Source: Sipunculus nudus
Lineage: Eukaryota; Annelida; Sipuncula; Golfingiida; Sipunculidae
Reading direction: 5' to 3'
Assembly (NCBI GenBank): GCA_026874595.1
Contig: CM049316.1
Span: 58,723,676-58,787,675, forward strand
Length of the DNA stretch: 64,000 nucleotides
Shown here piece after piece: positions 59,246-64,000 of this stretch. Position numbers and translations under genes: made by a program. Position 1 is the stretch's first letter. Each line of letters begins with the position of its first letter. The notes under the pieces were generated by a model. It had not been told where the DNA came from. It was given only the letters and a program-made list of their open reading frames with translations, and did no database searches.

Positions 59246-59671
59246 CTGTGGTTGCTTTTTTGTTCGCGAGGGTTTTAATTTCGCGATATTCGCGAATGGG
59301 AAATAATCGCGAAAATGAAACCCTCGGGAATAATTGGCCAATGGAGTACGTCCTTCTTATTTAATGTAGCCAGTATTTGTATGGGAATAGATTAGAACAA
59401 TGAGAATTGTTATAATAAGTTACATCCATGCAGGTATAGGGAAAACGTTCCCCTTAATTTGAACTAAACTACCTGTGCTTTGTGTTCGGGCCCATCGTTA
59501 TATGAGAAAAATATCACAAACTCATGACTTATTCTCATTTTATAACACACATAGGTATGGCTTTACCAAATATTTGGGTTCTGGTGAGATCGCGAAAATA
59601 AAACCCTCGCGAAACATTAAAAATTGAAAAATCGTGAAATTTCAGCCTCGCGAATATGAAGCCAACCACAG
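59246..59671. mobile_element. CTGTGGTTG MITE (426 bp), best copy
   Basis: TA|CTGTGGTTGC...GCCAACCACAG|TA, with about 28 bp of inverted repeat including TTCGCGAGG/CCTCGCGAA. The interior has many TCGCGAAAAT and CCCTCGCGAA motifs in both orientations and GGAAAACGTTCCCCTTAATT. CpG is well retained, which suggests young age or little methylation. No transposase. Confidence 0.8.
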
Positions 59672-60469
59672 TATTATGCATGGTGTCTCAAGAATTAGGT
59701 GGCCAGATTTAGAAACTGCCTCCACCAATTATTGGTCTGAGGTGTGCTTTGGACACACAAAATAGTTCATCAGATAAGAGTGGTGCTGGAGGAACTACTT
59801 TGATTAGTGGTTTCTGCAGGCATGGTTTGAATAGAGTTTATAGTAATATCCAGATTTAAGTAGCCTGAGTTCTGTAGTTGTATACTATTGGTGCTAGCAT
59901 AGTAGTTCACTATGGTGTTACAGTGTGGTGACCGTTTGGGCAAATCAGGTATATTTTTGGAGCACACTTCTGGCAGTTTTAGTACAAGATCAACTTGAGT
60001 AGTGTGACTATAGTATGGGGCAAATTTGGCAGTCCTTATAATATGGTTGTATTGATTAAAGTTAGGCAATTACACGGAGTAGTCATCACTACCATGGGAT
60101 CCCAGTTGTAGGAAATCCAGTCAAGCCCCACGTTCAATCGTCATAGACCCCGTGTGTGCCCGATCATTGATCGAGTGGTCTCAACATAGTGTGTAACATA
60201 TTGGAGTTTTATGTGAATGTGTCTATTACATATGCCCAGTTCAATGGTGTCTGAAGGCAGGTTTTGCATACATGCCTCCCGAATTATTGACGGCGGACTC
60301 TGACAGTGCGGGATAGGGTTTTAGTACCGTACGATTCAGTCTGTGATTGCAAGGTGTGAATTTATCGAAGAACGACGGCAGCCGTCGCCACTCGGACATG
60401 TAGTAGCCCTTGCCTACTGTTGTGTTTTGTTTTACAGATGAAGGTTAGTATATTCACTTGCAATTTGTA

Positions 60470-60471
<2 letters not shown>

Positions 60472-60512
<41 letters not shown>
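60472..60512 (+). repeat. (AT)n microsatellite
   Basis: 41 nt of alternating AT, ending at TACAGATTCAGC. Just upstream (60420-60437) lies an acceptor-like GTGTTTTGTTTTACAG|ATG, which I could not link to an exon. Confidence 0.95.
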
Positions 60513-60516
<4 letters not shown>

Positions 60517-61620
60517 TTCAGCAAATCATCAGCAGTTTCACATTTTTCAAGAAGTGTTCAAGTCATTTGTTTAACTAAGCATGTTTAACTGGCATGAAAC
60601 ATTATTTGTGTGTACAACTTGTACAGCTTGAGTACTTAGTACTACCTTTGTAAGATATGATGTCAATTTATGTTCAGAATCATTCTTAGGTTATATTACA
60701 CAGTCTATACATAAAGCTTTACCACTTTCCAGTTATTTTAATTTTTCTGGGTTATGTTACCTTTTTCTTGATTATTTTACCATTTTCCAGTTTATTCTAC
60801 CATTTTCAGGGTTATTTTTACCATTTTCAGGGGTGAGGTTTTATAAAGTGAAAATGGACATTAGCATTTTGGCATGTGACATTTGAACTTTCGATGTGTG
60901 TAACTTATAGTTAATTTATGGGAACTGTATCATTTTTGTGGTAAGTAAATAGGAGCTATTGTAATGAATCTGTGCTCACTGGTTCATATCAGTAATTTGC
61001 AAAATAAATAAATGCACATGCCCTTATTATTAAATCTTATTTACTACTCTTTCAAATTCATCATAAATCTTACTTTTAAATGAAATTCTTTTCAAACAAA
61101 ATTCTAAAAGGCTAAATATGAATTTTGCACTTTTTTATCCTTGATTCTGTCAGCTGCATGGGTATCATTATGTTTTGTCCTAGGATTGATAAGATATAAT
61201 AGATAATCTGATAATTCAGAATCACTGGAGAAATATACAATAATGCACTATTAACAAAGTCAATAACCATAGATTACCAGACTCTGAATGATAAATGGTC
61301 TTGATTGTTTATTAAATGTTAATGCGTACACATATAAATGACTGATAAAAGATAATGCAGATAACAAAATCAAGATGGGTTTTTCTCAGGTGCCTGGCCC
61401 CAAGTTGAGGATATTTTTTGTTATCTCCCAGCGGTTAAGGTCAACCTTGAGTGGTTATTGCACATTGTGGTGGTGAGAAATTATCTACCATCAGATAAAC
61501 CAATTGTTGATTTATTAGCGGCATCAGGAAATATGTGTGCATGACGCACATCATGTCACCCATAAAATAGTAGTCTTGAATTGAGGTCTCTCCTCCAATG
61601 TATTCTTAAGCTAGAAACTA

Positions 61621-62025
61621 CTGTATTGCTATTTGGTTCGTGAGAGTTTCAAATTCGAAATATTTGTGAAATGAGAATTGTCGCGAAAATAAAACATTCA
61701 CAAATAAGAGGTCCCATCATTAAAAGCAAAGTTGATAAGTAAAGGCTGAAATTTTGAATAATAATATTAATAGATCGTATATGTTCAAAGATCGATATTT
61801 TAAATAATATTTGATCTTTTTAAGTGTTCGCTTGTTAACAAACAATATTTTTGTTAATAAGATTTTGTGCACATAATATTTGATATAATTAATTCACATA
61901 ATAATGGTTATTCTATGTGTATAGATCTTTTTTATTGTGAGGTCAGGAAAATGGAACCATCGCAAAACACCAAAAAAGGTGAAAATTGTGAAATTTTAAC
62001 CCCGGGAATATGGTGCCAACTACAG
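61621..62025. mobile_element. CTGTGGTTG MITE (405 bp), diverged copy
   Basis: TA|CTGTATTGCTATTTGGTTCG at the left and TGGTGCCAACTACAG|TA at the right. Interior GTCGCGAAAATAAAACATTC and GTGAAATTTTAACCCCGGGA align with 59246-59671. The CpGs in the ends are mostly decayed. Confidence 0.65.
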
Positions 62026-62107
62026 TATGTATGAAGTGGAACCGATGACTATAAACTATCATTTGCTGCATCATATATATATGGTTATACTAATAGTAAT
62101 AGTAATG

Positions 62108-62190
62108 ATAGGTGGCATGCTAATTATTCGATTATATTGATTATTGGTCGTTTTCCTTTATATTTGATTAAATCAATTGCATTTTGCTTA
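62108..62190 (-). repeat. Dispersed repeat (GGTAGGAAT family), reversed 3' fragment
   Basis: GGTGGCATGCTAATTATTCG, then TTGATTATTGGTCGTTTTCC and GATTAAATCAATTGCATTTT are the complement of 55620-55688. Confidence 0.55.
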
Positions 62191-62217
62191 ATCAATCATA
62201 AACAATCAAGTTTTTAA

Positions 62218-62570
62218 AGCATTTGAATTATAAGTGCCTTGTACTAATACCATCCACAAGCATTTGAATTTTAATGCCGTATACTTATACTGTCCACAAG
62301 TTATTGAATTATAAGTGCTTTGTATTAGTACCGTCCACAAGCATTTGATTTATAAGTGCCCTGTACTAGTACTGTCCACGAGCATTTGAATTATAAGTGC
62401 CTTGGACTAGGACTGTCGACAAGCATTTGAATTATAAGTGCGTTGTACTAATACCATCCACAAGCATTTGAATTATAAGTGCCTTGTACTTATTCCGTCC
62501 ACAAGTTTTTGAATTATAAGTACCTTGTACTAGTACTGTCCACAAGCATTTGATTTAATCTGTATTTCCA
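62218..62570 (+). repeat. 41-bp minisatellite, about 8.5 copies
   Basis: AGCATTTGAATTATAAGTGC, then CTTGTACTAATAC and CATCCACA. Units start at 62218, 62259, 62299, 62340, 62381, 62422, 62463, 62504 and 62545, so the period is 41 bp with one 40-bp unit. Confidence 0.93.
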
Positions 62571-62783
62571 TATTTGTGATTTTCAATTTGATTTTGTAAC
62601 TGACATGATTTCACGTGATCATCAAGGTATGTGCGAATATGCTTGATATCGTCACATGAGTGAATTTTACACATAAAGGAACTGCTTGAACTTGGGGGTT
62701 AGGGGTAAAATGATGTCACTGCTGGGTCCACTGTACCTGCAAATATATATGTCTACAAATATATACAACCATCAGTGAATATA

Positions 62784-63227
62784 CTGTGGTTGCCTTTTTG
62801 TTTGCGATGGTTTTAATTTTGTGATATTCGCGAATGGGAAATAACTGCGAAAAGGAAACCCTCGGGAATAATTGGCCAATTGAGTATGTTCTTTTTATTC
62901 AGTGAAACCAATACTTGTATGGGATTAGGTTATAAAATTTTAAATAAAAATTTTAAAAAATTTTATAATAAATTCCATTTTGCAGGTATAGGAAAAACGT
63001 TCCCTTAAATTTGAACTAAACTACCTGTGCTGTGTGTACGGGACCATTGTTATATGAGTAGAATATCACAAATTCATGAATTATTCTCATTTTATAATGT
63101 AAAAAGATATGGCTTTACCAAAGATTTGTTATAGGTTCTAGTGAGGTTGCTAAAATGAAACCCTTGCGAAACATTCAAATGGAGAAATCAAGAAATTTCA
63201 GCCTAGTGAATATGCAGCCAACCACAG
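62784..63227. mobile_element. CTGTGGTTG MITE (444 bp)
   Basis: TA|CTGTGGTTGCCTTTTTGT at the left; AGCCAACCACAG|CA at the right, where the second TA has mutated. The interior matches 59246-59671 almost throughout (GGAAATAACTGCGAAAAGGA, ATTGGCCAATTGAGTATG, GGAAAAACGTTCCCTTAAAT), with several CpG-to-TpG changes. It is therefore an older or more methylated copy. Confidence 0.78.
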
Positions 63228-64000
63228 CATATGCGCACATAAAAATATAGCTTTATGCAGTAATTTACCAAATAAATATATATTCTTCCACTGCTATTTA
63301 TTAACGATTCACCATTACATGTTATAATGTCTTGATATTATAACCACTTTTACAATGTATATCATTTTGTACATGTTTTCTGTTACAGATCAATTTGCCT
63401 TTGATATAACCCTATGCTCTGTATGATACTTCTTAGAAGGCATGGGTTGTCTGGGGAGGACCTAGGGGTAGTTTACATCATTGTACTAAGACCTCAGGTC
63501 TGTAGTAAACCATTATCCTAGTTGGCTATCGACAGACAACTACGATAACAACCAGTATTTACTCTAACTGCACCTGAAAGTGGGTCAGTGTAGGGCTGGC
63601 ATAGAATCTAGCGGTCTAAGACCTCAGGGTAGTGGGTTCAGTGGGATATAGTTAAGACTTTTGGACTTCAGATGCTTGTTATAATGGTGTCACATACTGG
63701 AGTACTACTATTGAAGGCTTGGCTTGTATGTTAAATAGGACTGGAGGTAATGGTTTTTTCATTTGATATTTCTGATATGTAAACTTACAGTATAGTTGTG
63801 ATATATTTAATATTCTACTTACCATAATATTGTATTAATTTTTATTGAAAATCCAACAAAAAATCCTGTTGTCTGAAGAAAATGTATTTCCAGGATACAT
63901 TAAGCTGTTTTTTTTCTTATCATTTGGAAACCATATTAAAATATTACTGAATCCATCTAAATTTTTTGTTAGTTTTGAATTCTTGCTCAGAATTTATGTT
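63228..64000. other. No supported gene; one acceptor-like site
   Basis: CATGTTTTCTGTTACAG|ATC near 63390 is a good acceptor, followed by one frame open for 11 codons (QFAFDITLCSV) before a stop. No donor follows closely. Otherwise AT-rich spacer. Confidence 0.4.

Noticed and set aside
60421-60445. Start exon at TTTTACAG|ATGAAG
   Set aside because: The acceptor is good, but the frame from this ATG stops after 10 codons and a donor at GTTAGT would leave a 6-bp exon. Not supportable without transcripts.

Overview
This window is eukaryotic, AT-rich, repeat-dense and almost gene-free. It looks like intron or intergenic DNA of a marine invertebrate, most likely a mollusc and probably a bivalve. 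I infer this from habit rather than from a marker gene: short-hairpin repeat heads followed by GTCC microsatellites, AGGTCA-rich tandem modules, many TA-flanked miniature inverted-repeat elements (MITEs) and tRNA-headed SINEs. There are no operons, bacterial genes, rRNA genes or convincing functional tRNA genes. Most open frames longer than 60 codons lie in repeats or have no protein-like features.

The best coding evidence is on the + strand at 51102-51229. This is a 128-bp exon with AG/GT borders and a single open frame coding for a Ser/Glu-rich segment. A second block, 52789-52868, joins it in frame across a 1.56-kb intron. A TATA box with a possible short first exon lies at 56682-56793. 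I could not identify the gene or genes.

Layout. 0.2-1.3 kb: a MITE split by a hairpin-headed element. 3.4-3.7 kb: a Harbinger-like MITE. 4.4-9.15 kb: a hairpin-headed element with six 338-bp modules, into which two different TA-target DNA transposons have inserted. 11.7-14.1 kb: a relative of that element. 14.6-16.05 kb: a 46/47-bp satellite with a two-unit higher-order arrangement. 16.9-19.1 kb: two SINEs, one broken by a CAGGG...CCCTG MITE. 19.2-24.6 kb: further hairpin-headed elements. 25-31 kb: mostly featureless apart from a 42-bp perfect palindrome. 31.5-32.7 and 45.35-47.1 kb: two non-autonomous Helitron-like elements (A|TC...hairpin-CTAG|T) built from 280-bp modules. 32.9-33.3 kb: a SINE. 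33.9-35.8 kb: another hairpin-headed element. 37.3-38.0 kb: a GGGCCCAGTTT MITE. 48-52.7 kb: pogo-like MITEs, a 58-bp minisatellite and the exon candidates. 55-63.2 kb: dispersed repeats, a SINE, three CTGTGGTTG MITEs and a 41-bp minisatellite.

The most coherent unusual theme is architectural. Several otherwise different elements share one plan: a 5' hairpin, often a GTCC-rich tract, tandem modules of about 130-340 bp, and a 3' end reading CTTG or CTAG followed by T. Modules in different families carry the same palindrome, GGTGGCGCCACC. Nested insertions can be ordered in time because intact sister modules preserve the empty sites.
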